A stretch of DNA of 64,000 bases from Paraburkholderia sabiae (GTDB lineage: Bacteria > Pseudomonadota > Gammaproteobacteria > Burkholderiales > Burkholderiaceae): NCBI RefSeq assembly GCF_030412785.1, contig NZ_CP125295.1:5084001-5148000 (forward strand), given 5' to 3'. Below the pieces are notes generated by a model. It searched no databases. It saw only the letters and a program-made list of their open reading frames with translations, and was not told where the DNA came from. Below, one piece after another: positions 44,119-55,076 of this stretch. Positions within the stretch are counted from its first letter, which is position 1, and each line of letters opens with the position of its first letter. Position numbers and translations under genes: made by a program.

Positions 44119-45627
44119 ATGAAATTCCTTTCCAGGCCCGCGCCCGTCGTATCGCGCCGGGCGGCCGTCGCTGCCGCCGTGGCAGCGTTCGCCCTCGCCG
44201 GCTGCGCGAACTATTTCGATCTCAAGGACGACAAGCAGATCGCGTCGACCTCGCAGTTCGAAGCGTCGCAGAGTCTGCCCGCGCAAGGCGGTCAGTGGCC
44301 GACGCTCGACTGGGCCAACCAGTTCGGCGATCCGCAACTGCCGAAGCTGATCGCGGAAGCGCTCGAAGGCAATCCGTCGATCGCGCAGGCGCAGGCGCGC
44401 ATCGCGAAGGCGTCGTCCTATATCGAAACGTCGAAGTCGGCGCTGTACCCGAAGGTCGAAGGAAGCTATTCGTGGACCCGCGAGCTGTACTCCGCCAACG
44501 CGCTGTTCCCGCCGCCCTACGGCGGCACGTGGTACAGCGAGAACAACGTGCTCGCGAGCGCGTCCTGGGATCTCGATCTGTGGGGTAAGAATCGTCAGAA
44601 GCTCGGCCAGGCCGTGTCGCAGGAAAAAGCCGCCGAGGCAGACATGCAGCAGGCGCGCGTGACGCTCGCGGCATCGGTTGCGCGCACGTACAACTCGCTC
44701 GCGCAGCAGTACGCGCTGCGCGACATCGCCGAGCGCGAGATCAAGAATCGCCAGAGCGTCGGCTCGATCACCAATGACCGCGTCCGCGCCGGTCTCGACA
44801 CGAACGTCGAGCGTCAGACGTCGAACGGCAATATCGCGACGAGCCAGTCGAACCTGACGGAGCTCGACGGTCAGATCACGGCGACGCGCTACGAACTCGG
44901 CGCGCTGCTCGGCAAAGGCCCGGACCGCGGCCTGCAGATCGCCAAGCCGGTGTTCAATCCCGGCGGCGCCGTCTCGCTGCCCGACAACGTGCCCGCCGAT
45001 CTGATCGCGCGTCGCCCGGACATCGTCGCCGCGCGCTGGCAGGTCGAAGCCGCGATGCACGACATCAAGGAAGCGAAGGCCGAATTCTTCCCGGACGTGA
45101 ATCTCGCGGCCGGTTTCGGCTTCGACGCATTCGGCTGGGGACGTTTTCTGACGTCGTCGAGCCGCCAGATCCAGTTCGGCCCGGCGATCCATCTGCCGAT
45201 TTTCGATGCCGGCGCGCTGCGTTCGCAGCTCAAGGGCCGCTTCGCCGACTTCGATCTCGACGTCGCGAACTACAACCAGACGCTGATCAACGCGCTCTCC
45301 GACGTCGCCACGCAGATTTCGTCGATCCGCTCGCTCGACAACCAGACGGGCGATGCGCAGCGCGCGCTCGACGCATCGACGAAAGCGTACGAACTCGCCG
45401 TGATCCGCTACAAGGCGGGGCTGTCGCCGCAGCTGCAGGTGCTGACGGCCGACCAGAACCGCCTCGCTGCCGAGCAGACCGTGACGAACCTGAAGATGCG
45501 CCGCCGCGATCTGCAGATCGCGCTGATCAAGGCGCTCGGCGGCGGTTTCGACGCGACACAGACAGGCCTCGTCGTGCCGACGGACGCGCCGGCGTCGTCG
45601 GCAGCGGCTGCCCACGCGGCGAACTGA
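44119..45627 (+). CDS. Outer-membrane efflux lipoprotein (NodT/OprM family)
   Basis: TolC-like outer-membrane channel of 502 residues. The start at 44119 gives a lipobox (ALAGC, Cys 29). Two OEP repeats follow, with the coiled-coil signatures ALEGNPSIAQAQARIAKA and AVIRYKAGLSPQLQVLTADQNRLAAEQTV, and the family motif PADLIARRPDIVAARWQVEAA. It is the first structural gene of the efflux operon, 56 bases after marR. Confidence 0.93.
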   Translation: MKFLSRPAPVVSRRAAVAAAVAAFALAGCANYFDLKDDKQIASTSQFEASQSLPAQGGQWPTLDWANQFGDPQLPKLIAEALEGNPSIAQAQARIAKASSYIETSKSALYPKVEGSYSWTRELYSANALFPPPYGGTWYSENNVLASASWDLDLWGKNRQKLGQAVSQEKAAEADMQQARVTLAASVARTYNSLAQQYALRDIAEREIKNRQSVGSITNDRVRAGLDTNVERQTSNGNIATSQSNLTELDGQITATRYELGALLGKGPDRGLQIAKPVFNPGGAVSLPDNVPADLIARRPDIVAARWQVEAAMHDIKEAKAEFFPDVNLAAGFGFDAFGWGRFLTSSSRQIQFGPAIHLPIFDAGALRSQLKGRFADFDLDVANYNQTLINALSDVATQISSIRSLDNQTGDAQRALDASTKAYELAVIRYKAGLSPQLQVLTADQNRLAAEQTVTNLKMRRRDLQIALIKALGGGFDATQTGLVVPTDAPASSAAAAHAAN

Positions 45628-45696
45628 GCGCAGCAGACCACACGCACATTGCGATCCGAATAAACGATACAGAACTGACAGAATCCGGAGCTATTC

Positions 45697-46917
45697 ATGA
45701 GCACGCCCCAACAACCCGCGAACGCGCAGCCGGCCAGCAACGGCAAACGCAAGCGCATGATGACGCTGCTCGTCATCGTGATCCTGATTGCCGCGATCGC
45801 GTACGGCCTCTACTACTTCCTCGTCGCGCGCTTCCATGAGGAGACCGACGATGCATACGTGAACGGCAACGTCGTTCAGATCACGCCGCAGGTGACGGGC
45901 ACCGTGGTCGCCGTGAACGCCGACGACACGCAAACCGTAAAAATGGGCGATCCGCTCGTCATGCTCGATCCGGCTGATTCGCGTATCGCGCTGCAATCGG
46001 CGGAAGCGAATCTCGGCCAGGTCGTGCGCCAGGTGCGCGGCCTCTATGCCGACGACAGCCAGTATCAGGCGCAGGTGGCCGTGCGTCAGGCGGATCTGTC
46101 GCGCGCCCAGGACGACCTGAAGCGTCGTATGCAGGTCGCGCAGACGGGCGCCGTGTCGCAGGAAGAAATCTCGCACGCACGCGACGCCGTCAAGAGCGCG
46201 CAAGCCGCGCTCGACGCGTCGCAGCAGCAACTCGCGTCCAATCGCGCGCTGACGGCGAACACGACGATCGCAAGCCATCCGAACGTGCAGGCCGCGGCCG
46301 CCAAGGTCCGCGACGCGTATCTGAACAACGCGCGCAACACGTTGCCCGCACCCGTGACGGGCTATGTCGCGAAACGCTCGGTGCAAGTCGGCCAGCGCGT
46401 CGCACCGGGCAACCCGCTGATGGCGATCGTGCCGCTGAACGGCGTGTGGGTCGACGCGAACTTCAAGGAAGTGCAGCTGAAGCATATGCGTATCGGCCAG
46501 ACCGTCGAACTGACGGCGGACGTGTACGGTTCGTCGGTCAAGTATCAGGGCAAGGTGGTCGGCTTCTCGGCGGGCACGGGCTCGGCGTTTTCGCTGCTGC
46601 CGGCGCAGAACGCGACGGGTAACTGGATCAAGGTCGTGCAGCGTCTGCCCGTGCGTATCGCGCTCGATCCGCAGGAACTCGAGAAGCATCCGCTGCGTAT
46701 CGGCCTGTCGATGCAGGTCGACGTGAGCATCAAGGACGACACGGGCGGCGAACTCGGCAGCGCGGTGAACACCGTCTATCAGACCAACGTCTTCGACAAG
46801 TACGGCGACCAGGCCGACGCCGAAATCGCGCGCATCATCGCCGAGAATGCCGGCCCGAACGCAGGTCAGCCGCAGAAGGCGGCAAATGGCTCGAAGGCCG
46901 CCGCGAAGCTGATGTAA
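45697..46917 (+). CDS. HlyD-type membrane fusion protein (EmrA-like)
   Basis: Periplasmic adaptor of 406 residues with one N-terminal membrane helix (MTLLVIVILIAAIAYGLYYFLV, about 24-45), a biotinyl-lipoyl hairpin (EETDDAYVNGNVVQITPQVTGTV … LVMLDPADSRIAL), a helical hairpin and a beta-barrel domain (VNGVWVDANFKEVQLKHMRIGQ-like). It links the inner-membrane pump to the outer-membrane channel. The ribosome site CCGGAG precedes ATG by eight bases. The C-terminus ends in an Ala/Lys-rich tail. Confidence 0.94.
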   Translation: MSTPQQPANAQPASNGKRKRMMTLLVIVILIAAIAYGLYYFLVARFHEETDDAYVNGNVVQITPQVTGTVVAVNADDTQTVKMGDPLVMLDPADSRIALQSAEANLGQVVRQVRGLYADDSQYQAQVAVRQADLSRAQDDLKRRMQVAQTGAVSQEEISHARDAVKSAQAALDASQQQLASNRALTANTTIASHPNVQAAAAKVRDAYLNNARNTLPAPVTGYVAKRSVQVGQRVAPGNPLMAIVPLNGVWVDANFKEVQLKHMRIGQTVELTADVYGSSVKYQGKVVGFSAGTGSAFSLLPAQNATGNWIKVVQRLPVRIALDPQELEKHPLRIGLSMQVDVSIKDDTGGELGSAVNTVYQTNVFDKYGDQADAEIARIIAENAGPNAGQPQKAANGSKAAAKLM

Positions 46918-46953
46918 GCGGCATCCGTCTGCATAACGAAGGTTCGACAATAG

Positions 46954-48519
46954 ATGGCTCAGTCTCAGGCGCAGGCCCCTCATCCGCCGCTCGAGGGCGC
47001 GCAACTGGTGATCGGCACCATAGCGGTGTCGCTCGCCGTTTTCATGAACGTGCTCGACACGTCGATCGCGAACGTGTCGATTCCGTCGATCTCCGGCGAC
47101 CTCGGCGTATCGTCCGATCAGGGCACGTGGGTGATCACGTCGTTCGCGGTCGCCAACGCGATCTCCGTGCCACTCACCGGCTGGCTCACCGATCGCATCG
47201 GCCAGGTGCGCCTGTTCATGGCGTCGATCATACTGTTCGTGATCTCGTCGTGGATGTGTGGACTCTCGCCGAACCTCCCCTTCCTGCTCGCGTCGCGCGT
47301 GCTGCAGGGCGCGGTGGCCGGCCCGATGATTCCATTGTCGCAAACGCTGCTGCTCGCGAGCTATCCGCGCGCGAAGGCGCCCATGGCGCTGTCGATGTGG
47401 GCGATGACGACGCTGATTGCGCCCGTCGCGGGTCCGATTCTGGGTGGCTGGATTTCAGACAACATTTCCTGGCCGTGGATTTTCTACGTGAACATCCCGG
47501 TCGGGATCGTTGCCGCGCTTGCAACGTGGGCGATCTTCCGCAACCGCGATTCCGTCATTAAGAAAGCACCGATCGATATGGTCGGCCTCGTGCTGCTAAT
47601 TACGTGGGTCGGTTCGCTGCAGGTGATGCTCGACAAGGGCAAGGATCTCGACTGGTTCTCGTCGACGACGATCGTCGTGCTGGGTTTGACGGCCGTGATC
47701 GCGCTCGCGTTTTTCATCGTGTGGGAGCTGACGGACAAGCATCCTGTCGTCGACCTGTCGCTGTTCAAGTTGCGTAATTTCACGGGCGGCACGGTGGCGC
47801 TCGCGGTCGGCTATGGCTTGTACTTCGGCAATCTGGTGCTGCTGCCGCTGTGGCTGCAAACGGATATCGGCTACACCGCGACGGATGCGGGTCTCGTGCT
47901 GGCGCCTGTCGGCGTGTTCGCGATCATTTTGTCGCCCGTGACGGGCAAGATCCTGCCACGCACCGATCCGCGCTATATCTCGACGGCGTCGTTCCTGATT
48001 TTCGCGCTGGTGTTCTGGATGCGCTCGCGTTATACGACGGGCGTCGACACGTATTCGCTGATGCTGCCGACGCTGATTCAAGGCATCGGTATGGCTGGGT
48101 TCTTTATTCCGCTTGTGTCGATCACGCTGTCGGGCTTGCCGGGCAATCGGATTCCGGCTGCATCCGGTCTGTCGAACTTTGTGCGGATCATGTGCGGCGG
48201 TATCGGCACGTCGATCTTCGAGACGGCGTGGGATCATCGTTCGATTCTTCATCACACGCAGTTGACCGAGCACGCGAATGCTTTCAATCCTGTGTTCGAT
48301 CAGTCGGTCACGCAACTCGGTGGCGTTGGGTTGAATCAGTCGCAGGCTTATGGTCTGTTCAACTCGATGGCGACGCAGCAGGCGGCACAGTTGGGTGTGA
48401 ACGATCTGTTCTATGTGTCGGCAGGGATTTTTGTCGCGCTGATCGCGTTGATATGGATTACGCGGCCTGAGCGGGCTGGGAGCGGCGACTCGGCTGCAGC
48501 GGCTTCTGCGGCGCACTGA
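46954..48519 (+). CDS. DHA2-family drug:H+ antiporter (EmrB/QacA-like)
   Basis: Inner-membrane MFS pump of 521 residues with 14 predicted helices. Helix 1 has the DHA2 motif LDTSIANVSIPSISGDLGVS and the loop motif LTDRIGQVRLF; the antiporter motif C appears in APVAGPILGGWISDNISWPWIFYVNIPVG. It follows emrA by 36 bases and finishes the operon, so MarR, channel, adaptor and pump form a complete tripartite system. Its substrates are unknown. The 3' end runs into the long inverted repeat. Confidence 0.94.
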   Translation: MAQSQAQAPHPPLEGAQLVIGTIAVSLAVFMNVLDTSIANVSIPSISGDLGVSSDQGTWVITSFAVANAISVPLTGWLTDRIGQVRLFMASIILFVISSWMCGLSPNLPFLLASRVLQGAVAGPMIPLSQTLLLASYPRAKAPMALSMWAMTTLIAPVAGPILGGWISDNISWPWIFYVNIPVGIVAALATWAIFRNRDSVIKKAPIDMVGLVLLITWVGSLQVMLDKGKDLDWFSSTTIVVLGLTAVIALAFFIVWELTDKHPVVDLSLFKLRNFTGGTVALAVGYGLYFGNLVLLPLWLQTDIGYTATDAGLVLAPVGVFAIILSPVTGKILPRTDPRYISTASFLIFALVFWMRSRYTTGVDTYSLMLPTLIQGIGMAGFFIPLVSITLSGLPGNRIPAASGLSNFVRIMCGGIGTSIFETAWDHRSILHHTQLTEHANAFNPVFDQSVTQLGGVGLNQSQAYGLFNSMATQQAAQLGVNDLFYVSAGIFVALIALIWITRPERAGSGDSAAAASAAH

Positions 48520-48557
48520 GGTTTTGCCGCGGCTGGTTGGGTTTTGGGGTTGGGGTG

Positions 48558-49093
48558 TTCGCTGGCATCCGCGTTGACATGTCGTTTTGCATGCGTTGCC
48601 CCTGTGCGGGGCGGCACCTACTTTTCTTTGCAGCGGCAAAGAAAAGTAGGCAAAAGAAAGCCGCTTCAAACCTCCGGTGCCTGCCAGGATAACGCCAAGG
48701 CACACGGTCTTTGAGCGGTCGCGCAGTGACGCAAACACTCCGTAGAAAGCCCGCAGTCAGGCGCGCGCGGCGCGAAAGATGACATCCACCTGGGGCACAT
48801 TCGGTCAGCACGTTTTTTTTGCCTTTGCCGTCGCTCTGACTACGGCGGTATGTGCTCCAAACTGTATTGGTTTTTCGCGCCGTGCGCGGTTGACTGCGGG
48901 CTTTCTACAGAGTGCGGAAGTCGCTAGGCAATAGCTCAACTGCGGCACGCGGCAGCGTTATCCAGGCAGGCACTGGAGGTTCAAAAGCGGCTTTCTTTTG
49001 CCTACTTTTCTTTGCCGCTGCAAAGAAAAGTAGGTGCCGCCCCGCACAGGGGCAACGCTAATAAACCGATACGCAAACGCGGATGCCAGCGAA
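48558..49093. repeat. Long imperfect inverted repeat (arms about 220 bases)
   Basis: Left arm 48558-48777 and right arm 48873-49093 are imperfect reverse complements over their full length, around a 95-base centre. Both outer ends read ttcgctggcatccgcg then gcgttgcccctgtgcgggg and cacctacttttctttgc; inner parts include aagccgctt, acctcc, gtgcctgcc, ggataacgc and gaaagcccgcagtca with their complements. Each arm contains a smaller 15-base-pair palindrome (48617-48650 and 49001-49034). It sits between the convergent emrB-like and truB genes. Its ends are the same as the repeats that flank IS481 at 7.4-8.9 kb. Confidence 0.92.
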
Positions 49094-49118
49094 GAAAAAG
49101 GCACGCGCCGCCCAGGCG

Positions 49119-50048
49119 CTAACTCACTATAAGACGCTCGGGCGCCAGCACACCTTCAGAAGCTCTCGCGACACCAAGCAACTTCCCTTCACTGCCATAA
49201 ACCCGCGCACGAACAGCAGCCTGCAAGGCATCCTGATCAACTGAAAGATCAGCCAACCTCAATCGCTGCCCATGCAAAAACCGCCGCGTCGCGTCTTCAT
49301 CGAGTTGAACTGAAGGAAACGTAGAAAGCAAAGCATCGACAGGTTGAAGCCAGCCATCACGCTCACTTGGCTGAGCATCAGACAACGCATTGAGCGTCAC
49401 AGAATTGGCGAGCGTCAACGCGCCGACGCCGGTACGTCGCAACATCACCAGATGCGCGCCACATCCGAGCGCTTCGCCGATATCCTCCGCCAGCGTGCGC
49501 ACATACGTGCCCTTGCTGCACGTCACACGAAACGTCACATCAGGCAACGCGCACGCGATCATTTCAAGCACGTGAATCGTCACCCGACGCCCTTCGCGCT
49601 CGACCGTCTGCCCAGCGCGCGCGTACTCGTAAAGTGGCTTGCCGTCGCGCTTGAGCGCCGAATACATCGGCGGCACCTGAACGATGTCGCCGCGAAACTG
49701 CGCGAGCGCCTGCTCGACGGCGCGCTCGTCGCACGTGACGTCGCGCGTGTCGATCGCCTCGCCCTCGGCATCGCCCGTCGTCGTGCGAATGCCGAGCCGC
49801 ATCGTCGCTTCGTAGGTCTTGTCCGCTTCGAGCAAATCTTGCGAAAACTTCGTCGCTTCACCGAAGCAAAGCGGCAAAAGACCGGACGCGAGCGGATCGA
49901 GCGTGCCCGTATGCCCTGCCTTCTTTGCGAGATACAGACGCTTCGCGCGGATCAGCGCATCATTGCTCGACAGACCGACCGGTTTGTCGAGCAGCAACAC
50001 GCCATCCAGCGCGCGGCGCGGCACCTTGGGACGTTGGTTCTGAGTCAT
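49119..50048 (-). CDS. truB: tRNA pseudouridine-55 synthase TruB
   Basis: Makes pseudouridine 55 in the T loop of tRNAs. The start at 50048 gives 309 residues. The catalytic Asp 51 lies in GHTGTLDPLASG; motif I LLDKPVGLSSN and the thumb (MYSALKRDGKPLYEYARAG) follow, with RTLAEDIGEALGCGAHL and a C-terminal PUA-like domain. It is the last gene of rimP-nusA-infB-rbfA-truB, 24 bases after rbfA. Confidence 0.96.
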   Translation of the reverse strand: MTQNQRPKVPRRALDGVLLLDKPVGLSSNDALIRAKRLYLAKKAGHTGTLDPLASGLLPLCFGEATKFSQDLLEADKTYEATMRLGIRTTTGDAEGEAIDTRDVTCDERAVEQALAQFRGDIVQVPPMYSALKRDGKPLYEYARAGQTVEREGRRVTIHVLEMIACALPDVTFRVTCSKGTYVRTLAEDIGEALGCGAHLVMLRRTGVGALTLANSVTLNALSDAQPSERDGWLQPVDALLSTFPSVQLDEDATRRFLHGQRLRLADLSVDQDALQAAVRARVYGSEGKLLGVARASEGVLAPERLIVS

Positions 50049-50072
50049 ATGTGCGCGTGCCTCGACCTGCAA

Positions 50073-50438
50073 TCAGTCGTCTTTCGCGCGCGAAGCGTTC
50101 GCCTCGTCGATCAGGCGCGACATCTCGACGGCACGCTCGATCGTCTTGTCGTAGTGAAAATGCAGCGTCGGCACCGTGTGGATATGCAGCCGCTTGAACA
50201 GCAGATTGTGCAGATGACCCGCCGCGTGATTGAGCGCGTCCTGCGTCTGATGCGGATCGCCCGTCAGCGTCGTGAAGTAGACCTTCGCGTGCGCATAGTC
50301 AGGCGTCAACTCGACGCTCTGAAACGTAACGATACCGATGCGCGGGTCTTTGACCTCGCGAATCAGATCAGAAAGATCGCGCTGAATCTGATCGGCGATC
50401 TGCACATTGCGATTGGGAGAAGTACGTTTCTTAGGCAT
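50073..50438 (-). CDS. rbfA: 30S ribosome-binding factor A
   Basis: KH-fold protein needed for 16S rRNA 5'-end processing and 30S maturation. The Met at 50438 gives 121 residues, the family length; the open frame runs 30 codons further without homology. Motifs: [54 protein letters not shown] core ([16 protein letters not shown]). It lies between infB and truB. Confidence 0.95.
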   Translation of the reverse strand: MPKKRTSPNRNVQIADQIQRDLSDLIREVKDPRIGIVTFQSVELTPDYAHAKVYFTTLTGDPHQTQDALNHAAGHLHNLLFKRLHIHTVPTLHFHYDKTIERAVEMSRLIDEANASRAKDD

Positions 50439-50603
50439 GGTGAATCCGTGATCCGTGCTGCCGGATAGCAAGGTGTTCGCGCATTCGGCGGCAGCGAGCC
50501 ACGGACACATCCAACGCAAACACGACAAACAATCGATACAAAAACAAAGGGGCGGGACCGGGCTTCAGCGCCCGCCCCGCCCCTCATCTACGCGACGCCG
50601 GAA

Positions 50604-53504
50604 TTACAGCGTACGCGCGACTTCCGTGACTTCGAAGACTTCGAACTGGTCGCCTTCCTGGATGTCGTTGAAGTTCTTCACCGACATACCGCACTCGAAG
50701 CCCTGACGCACTTCCTTGACATCGTCCTTGAAGCGCTTGAGCGAATCGAGCTCGCCCGTGTGGATGACGACGTTGTTGCGCAGCACGCGCACCGACGACG
50801 AACGCTTGACCACACCGTCCGTGACCATACAGCCGGCCACCGAGCCAACCTTCGGCACCTTGAAGACCTGACGCACTTCGACCATGCCCGTAACGACTTC
50901 GCGCTTTTCCGGCGCCAACATGCCCGACATCGCCGCCTTCACCTCATCCACTGCGTCGTAGATGATGTTGTAGTAACGGATGTCGATACCGTTGGTCTCG
51001 GCCAGCTTGCGAGCCTGCGCATCCGCACGCGTGTTGAAGCCGATGATGACCGCCTTCGATGCCGTAGCCAGATTGACGTCCGACTCGCTGATTCCGCCGA
51101 CCGCGCTGTGCACGATCTGCACGCGCACTTCGTCGTTCGACAGCTTGAGCAGCGACTGCACCAGCGCTTCCTGCGAACCCTGCACGTCCGCCTTGACGAT
51201 GAGCGGCAGGTATTGCACTTCGCCTTCGCCCATCTGCTCGAGCATGTTTTCGAGCTTCGCGGCCTGCTGCTTCGCCAGCTTCACGTCGCGGAACTTGCCT
51301 TGACGGAACAGTGCGACTTCACGCGCCTTACGGTCGTCCGGCATGACGATGACTTCTTCGCCCGCCGCCGGCACTTCCGACAGACCTTGAATTTCGACCG
51401 GGATCGACGGACCTGCCGACTTGGTCGGCTTGCCCGTTTCGTCGAGCATTGCACGCACACGGCCGTAGGCGCTGCCTGCCAGCACGACGTCGCCGCGATT
51501 GAGCGTACCCGACTGGACGAGGATCGTTGCAACCGGACCCTTACCCTTGTCGAGCTTCGCTTCGATCACGAGGCCCTTCGCCGGTGCTTCGACAGGTGCC
51601 TTCAGTTCCAGCACTTCCGCCTGCAGCAGCACGTTTTCGAGCAGATCGTCGATACCCGCGCCCGTTTTCGCCGACACCGACACGAACGGCGAATCGCCAC
51701 CGTACTCTTCCGGCACGACGCCTTCCGCGACGAGTTCCTGCTTGACGCGGTCCGGATTCGCATCCGGCTTGTCGATCTTGTTGATCGCAACGACGAGCGG
51801 CACGCCACCCGCCTTCGCGTGCGAGATGGCTTCCTTCGTCTGCGGCATGACGCCATCATCCGCTGCAACGACCAGAATCACGATGTCGGTTGCCTTCGCA
51901 CCGCGTGCACGCATTGCCGTGAACGCTTCGTGACCCGGCGTATCGAGGAACGTGATGACGCCGCGCGGCGTTTCGACGTGATACGCGCCGATGTGCTGCG
52001 TAATGCCGCCCGCTTCGCCCGCCGCAACCTTCGCGCGACGGATGTAGTCCAGCAGCGAGGTCTTGCCGTGGTCGACGTGACCCATGACCGTGACGACAGG
52101 CGGACGCGGCAGCTGCGGCGCGTCGGAGATTTCGCCTTCGACGAGCATCGCTTCCGGATCGTCCAGCTTGGCCGCGACAGCATGGTGGCCCAGTTCTTCG
52201 ACGACGATCATCGCCGTTTCCTGGTCCAGCATCTGGTTGATCGTAACCATCTGGCCGAGCTTCATCATCACCTTGATGACTTCCGAAGCCTTCACCGACA
52301 TCTTGTGCGCGAGATCGGCAACCGTGATGGTTTCCGGCACGTGCACTTCACGCACGATCGGTTCGGTCGGCGCCTGGAAGGTCGTGGATTCCTGATGCTT
52401 GCCACGGCCCTTCGGACCGCCACGCCAGCCGCGATCGACGCCGCCGCTCGTGTCGCCGCGCGTCTTGATACCACGGCGCTTCGCTGCGTCGTCCTGCCAG
52501 CCGCCCTTGCCGCCGGCCTTCTTCTTGTCGCCGCCGGGACCAGCCGGCTGCGCAGTCGCTGCCGGTTGCGCCGCTGCTGCGGGCGCCGGCTTCTTCGCGG
52601 CCGGACGTGCCGACGTTTCGCCAGCCGGACGCGCCGGCTTGTGCAGCGTACCCTTCGCTTCCGCGGGCTTTGGCGCCTCGGCCGGCTTCGGCGGCGGTTC
52701 CGGCGCCTTGACCTGCGCCTTGCGCGGCGTGTTCATCATTTCGCGGATTGCGCGCGCTTCGGCTTCCGCCTTCGCACGACGCTTCGCGATTTCTTCCTGT
52801 TCGAGACGCGCCTTTTCGGCCTGCTCACGCGCAGCATCTTCGGCCTTCTTCGCCGCTTCGCGCTGTGCAGCGCGTTCCGCTGCTGCGCGCTCTTCGTCCT
52901 GCGATGCGCGTTCCTGCTCGGCCTGCTCGCGAGCCGCGGCTGCCGCTTCGGCCACTGCCGCAGCACGCTTCTTCGCCGCTTCCTCTTCGGCGCGACGACG
53001 CTCGGCTTCGGCAGCCTGTTCGCGTGCCTGACGCTCGGCTTCCTCGAGGGCGAGTTGATCCTGGCGCGCCTTCAGCTCCTGAGCCTGCTTTTCGAGCAGC
53101 TCGGCTTCGTGACGTGCTTCTTCCTCGCGACGCTGCAGTTCGAGATCTTCCGCGGCTGCTTCCTGACCATTGCCCGTTGCTTCCGCGGGCTGATCGACAG
53201 CCTCATCGCGGCGGACGAACGTACGCTTCTTGCGCACCTCGACCTGAATGGTACGAGCTTTACCCGTCGCGTCGGACTGCTTGATCTCCGACGTATGCCG
53301 CTTGGTCAGCGTGATCTTGCGCTTGTCAGCATCGTTCGAGCCGTGCGACCTGCGCAAGTGGTCGAGCAGACGCGCCTTGTCCGTCTCGGACAAAGCATCG
53401 TCTTCACTCGCTTTCTGGACGCCCGCCGCCTGCAGCTGCTCGAGCAGCACGCCTGCAGGCATTTTCAGTTCCGCGGCAAATTGGGCTACGTTGTTACTCG
53501 CCAT
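50604..53504 (-). CDS. infB: Translation initiation factor IF-2
   Basis: GTPase that delivers initiator tRNA to the ribosome. The 966 residues include the IF2_N modules ([29 protein letters not shown]), a long Glu/Ala/Arg-rich charged linker (residues about 110-250) and Pro/Ala-rich stretch to about 390, then the G domain with G1 GHVDHGKTS near residue 475, DTPGHEAF and NKIDKP, and the C-terminal domains. Length and domains are those of betaproteobacterial IF-2. It is the third gene of the operon behind rimP and nusA. Confidence 0.98.
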   Translation of the reverse strand: MASNNVAQFAAELKMPAGVLLEQLQAAGVQKASEDDALSETDKARLLDHLRRSHGSNDADKRKITLTKRHTSEIKQSDATGKARTIQVEVRKKRTFVRRDEAVDQPAEATGNGQEAAAEDLELQRREEEARHEAELLEKQAQELKARQDQLALEEAERQAREQAAEAERRRAEEEAAKKRAAAVAEAAAAAREQAEQERASQDEERAAAERAAQREAAKKAEDAAREQAEKARLEQEEIAKRRAKAEAEARAIREMMNTPRKAQVKAPEPPPKPAEAPKPAEAKGTLHKPARPAGETSARPAAKKPAPAAAAQPAATAQPAGPGGDKKKAGGKGGWQDDAAKRRGIKTRGDTSGGVDRGWRGGPKGRGKHQESTTFQAPTEPIVREVHVPETITVADLAHKMSVKASEVIKVMMKLGQMVTINQMLDQETAMIVVEELGHHAVAAKLDDPEAMLVEGEISDAPQLPRPPVVTVMGHVDHGKTSLLDYIRRAKVAAGEAGGITQHIGAYHVETPRGVITFLDTPGHEAFTAMRARGAKATDIVILVVAADDGVMPQTKEAISHAKAGGVPLVVAINKIDKPDANPDRVKQELVAEGVVPEEYGGDSPFVSVSAKTGAGIDDLLENVLLQAEVLELKAPVEAPAKGLVIEAKLDKGKGPVATILVQSGTLNRGDVVLAGSAYGRVRAMLDETGKPTKSAGPSIPVEIQGLSEVPAAGEEVIVMPDDRKAREVALFRQGKFRDVKLAKQQAAKLENMLEQMGEGEVQYLPLIVKADVQGSQEALVQSLLKLSNDEVRVQIVHSAVGGISESDVNLATASKAVIIGFNTRADAQARKLAETNGIDIRYYNIIYDAVDEVKAAMSGMLAPEKREVVTGMVEVRQVFKVPKVGSVAGCMVTDGVVKRSSSVRVLRNNVVIHTGELDSLKRFKDDVKEVRQGFECGMSVKNFNDIQEGDQFEVFEVTEVARTL

Positions 53505-53600
53505 TCATTCCTCTTAATGCAAGGACCGATTCCTTGCGGTTAGCATCGGGTCATGCAGCCTTACGGCCGCGATCAGGTCAGTGGTTCATGGTCTTGGATC

Positions 53601-55076
53601 TCATTGAAACCAGTGTTCACGGGCCTTCATAATCAACGCCTTGGCGGCGTCTTCACTTACGCCGGCCATCTCGACCAGCTCGTCCACAGCCAGTTCGGCC
53701 AGATCGTCGCGCGTCTGGATCTGATGTTCAGCCAGCTTCGCGAGCAGATCGGCGTCCATGCCGTCGAGGCTCTTCAGGTCGAGCGCAACGCCCTCGACCT
53801 TCTCCTCGTTCGCAATCGCCATCGTCAACAACGCATCACGAGCGCGGTTGCGCAGTTCGTGAACGGTGTCTTCGTCGAATGCTTCGATTTCCAGCATCTC
53901 GTTGAGCGGCACATAGGCGATCTCTTCGAGACTCGTGAAACCTTCGTCGATCAGGATGTCGGCGACTTCTTCATCGACATCGAGACGCGCCATGAACAGG
54001 TCGCGCAGAACGCTGCGTTCCTGGTTCTGCTTTTGCGCAGACTCGTCCGGCGTCATGATGTTGATCTGCCAGCCGGTCAGCTCACTGGCGAGACGCACGT
54101 TCTGGCCGCTGCGGCCGATGGCGACCGCCAGTTCGTTTTCGTCGACGACGACGTCCATCGAATGCTTTTCTTCATCGACGACGATCGACTGGACAGCTGC
54201 CGGCGCGAGCGCGCCGATCACAAACTGGGCGGGATCTTCCGACCATAGCACGATGTCGACGTTTTCGCCACCGAGCTCATTGCGCACCGCCTGCACACGC
54301 GAACCGCGAATGCCGACGCAGGTGCCGATGGGATCGATACGCTTGTCGTACGCGACCACGCCGATCTTCGCGCGCACGCCGGGATCGCGCGCCGCCGCCT
54401 TGATTTCCAACAGGCCCTGCTCGATTTCCGGCACTTCCATTTCGAAGAGCTTCATCAGGAACTCGGGCGCCGTACGCGACAGCTCGATCTGCGGACCGCG
54501 TGCGGTGCGATCGACCTTGCCGATGTAAGCGCGCACACGGTCGCCGACGCGCAGGTTTTCCTTCGGAATCAGCTGGTCGCGGCGCAGCAGCGCTTCGACA
54601 CGGCCCGATTCGACGATGAAGTTGCCCTTGTCGAGACGCTTGACGGTGCCCGTCATGATGCTTTCGCCGCGCTCGAGGAAGTCGTTCAGGATCTGCTCGC
54701 GTTCCGCGTCGCGCACCTTCTGCAGGATCACCTGCTTGGCGGCCTGCGCGCCGATACGGCCGAATTCGATGGACGGAACGGGTTCTTCCAGGAAGTCGTC
54801 GATCTGCGCGTCGGCCTTCTGCTCGCGCGCTTCGAACAACAGAATTTCCTGATCCGGCTCTTGCAGGCCGGCTTCGTCCGGCACGACTTTCCAGCGACGG
54901 AAGGTTTCGTGCTCGCCGCTTTCACGGTCGATATGAACGCGGATGTCCGCGTCTTCGTCGAAGAGTTTCTTGGATGCAGACGCGAGCGCTGCCTCGAGCG
55001 CGGCAAAAACCACGTCCTTGTCGACATTTTTTTCGCGTGCCAGCGCATCCACCAGCATCAACACTTCGCGACTCAT
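53601..55076 (-). CDS. nusA: Transcription termination/antitermination factor NusA
   Basis: RNA polymerase-associated factor controlling pausing, termination and antitermination. The 491-residue protein has the N-terminal polymerase-binding domain ([21 protein letters not shown]), S1 domain ([21 protein letters not shown]), two KH domains ([24 protein letters not shown]) and C-terminal acidic repeats ([26 protein letters not shown]). Its ATG overlaps the rimP stop (ATGA), so the two are translationally coupled. A terminator lies in the operon's leader and could be read by NusA itself. Confidence 0.98.
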   Translation of the reverse strand: MSREVLMLVDALAREKNVDKDVVFAALEAALASASKKLFDEDADIRVHIDRESGEHETFRRWKVVPDEAGLQEPDQEILLFEAREQKADAQIDDFLEEPVPSIEFGRIGAQAAKQVILQKVRDAEREQILNDFLERGESIMTGTVKRLDKGNFIVESGRVEALLRRDQLIPKENLRVGDRVRAYIGKVDRTARGPQIELSRTAPEFLMKLFEMEVPEIEQGLLEIKAAARDPGVRAKIGVVAYDKRIDPIGTCVGIRGSRVQAVRNELGGENVDIVLWSEDPAQFVIGALAPAAVQSIVVDEEKHSMDVVVDENELAVAIGRSGQNVRLASELTGWQINIMTPDESAQKQNQERSVLRDLFMARLDVDEEVADILIDEGFTSLEEIAYVPLNEMLEIEAFDEDTVHELRNRARDALLTMAIANEEKVEGVALDLKSLDGMDADLLAKLAEHQIQTRDDLAELAVDELVEMAGVSEDAAKALIMKAREHWFQ

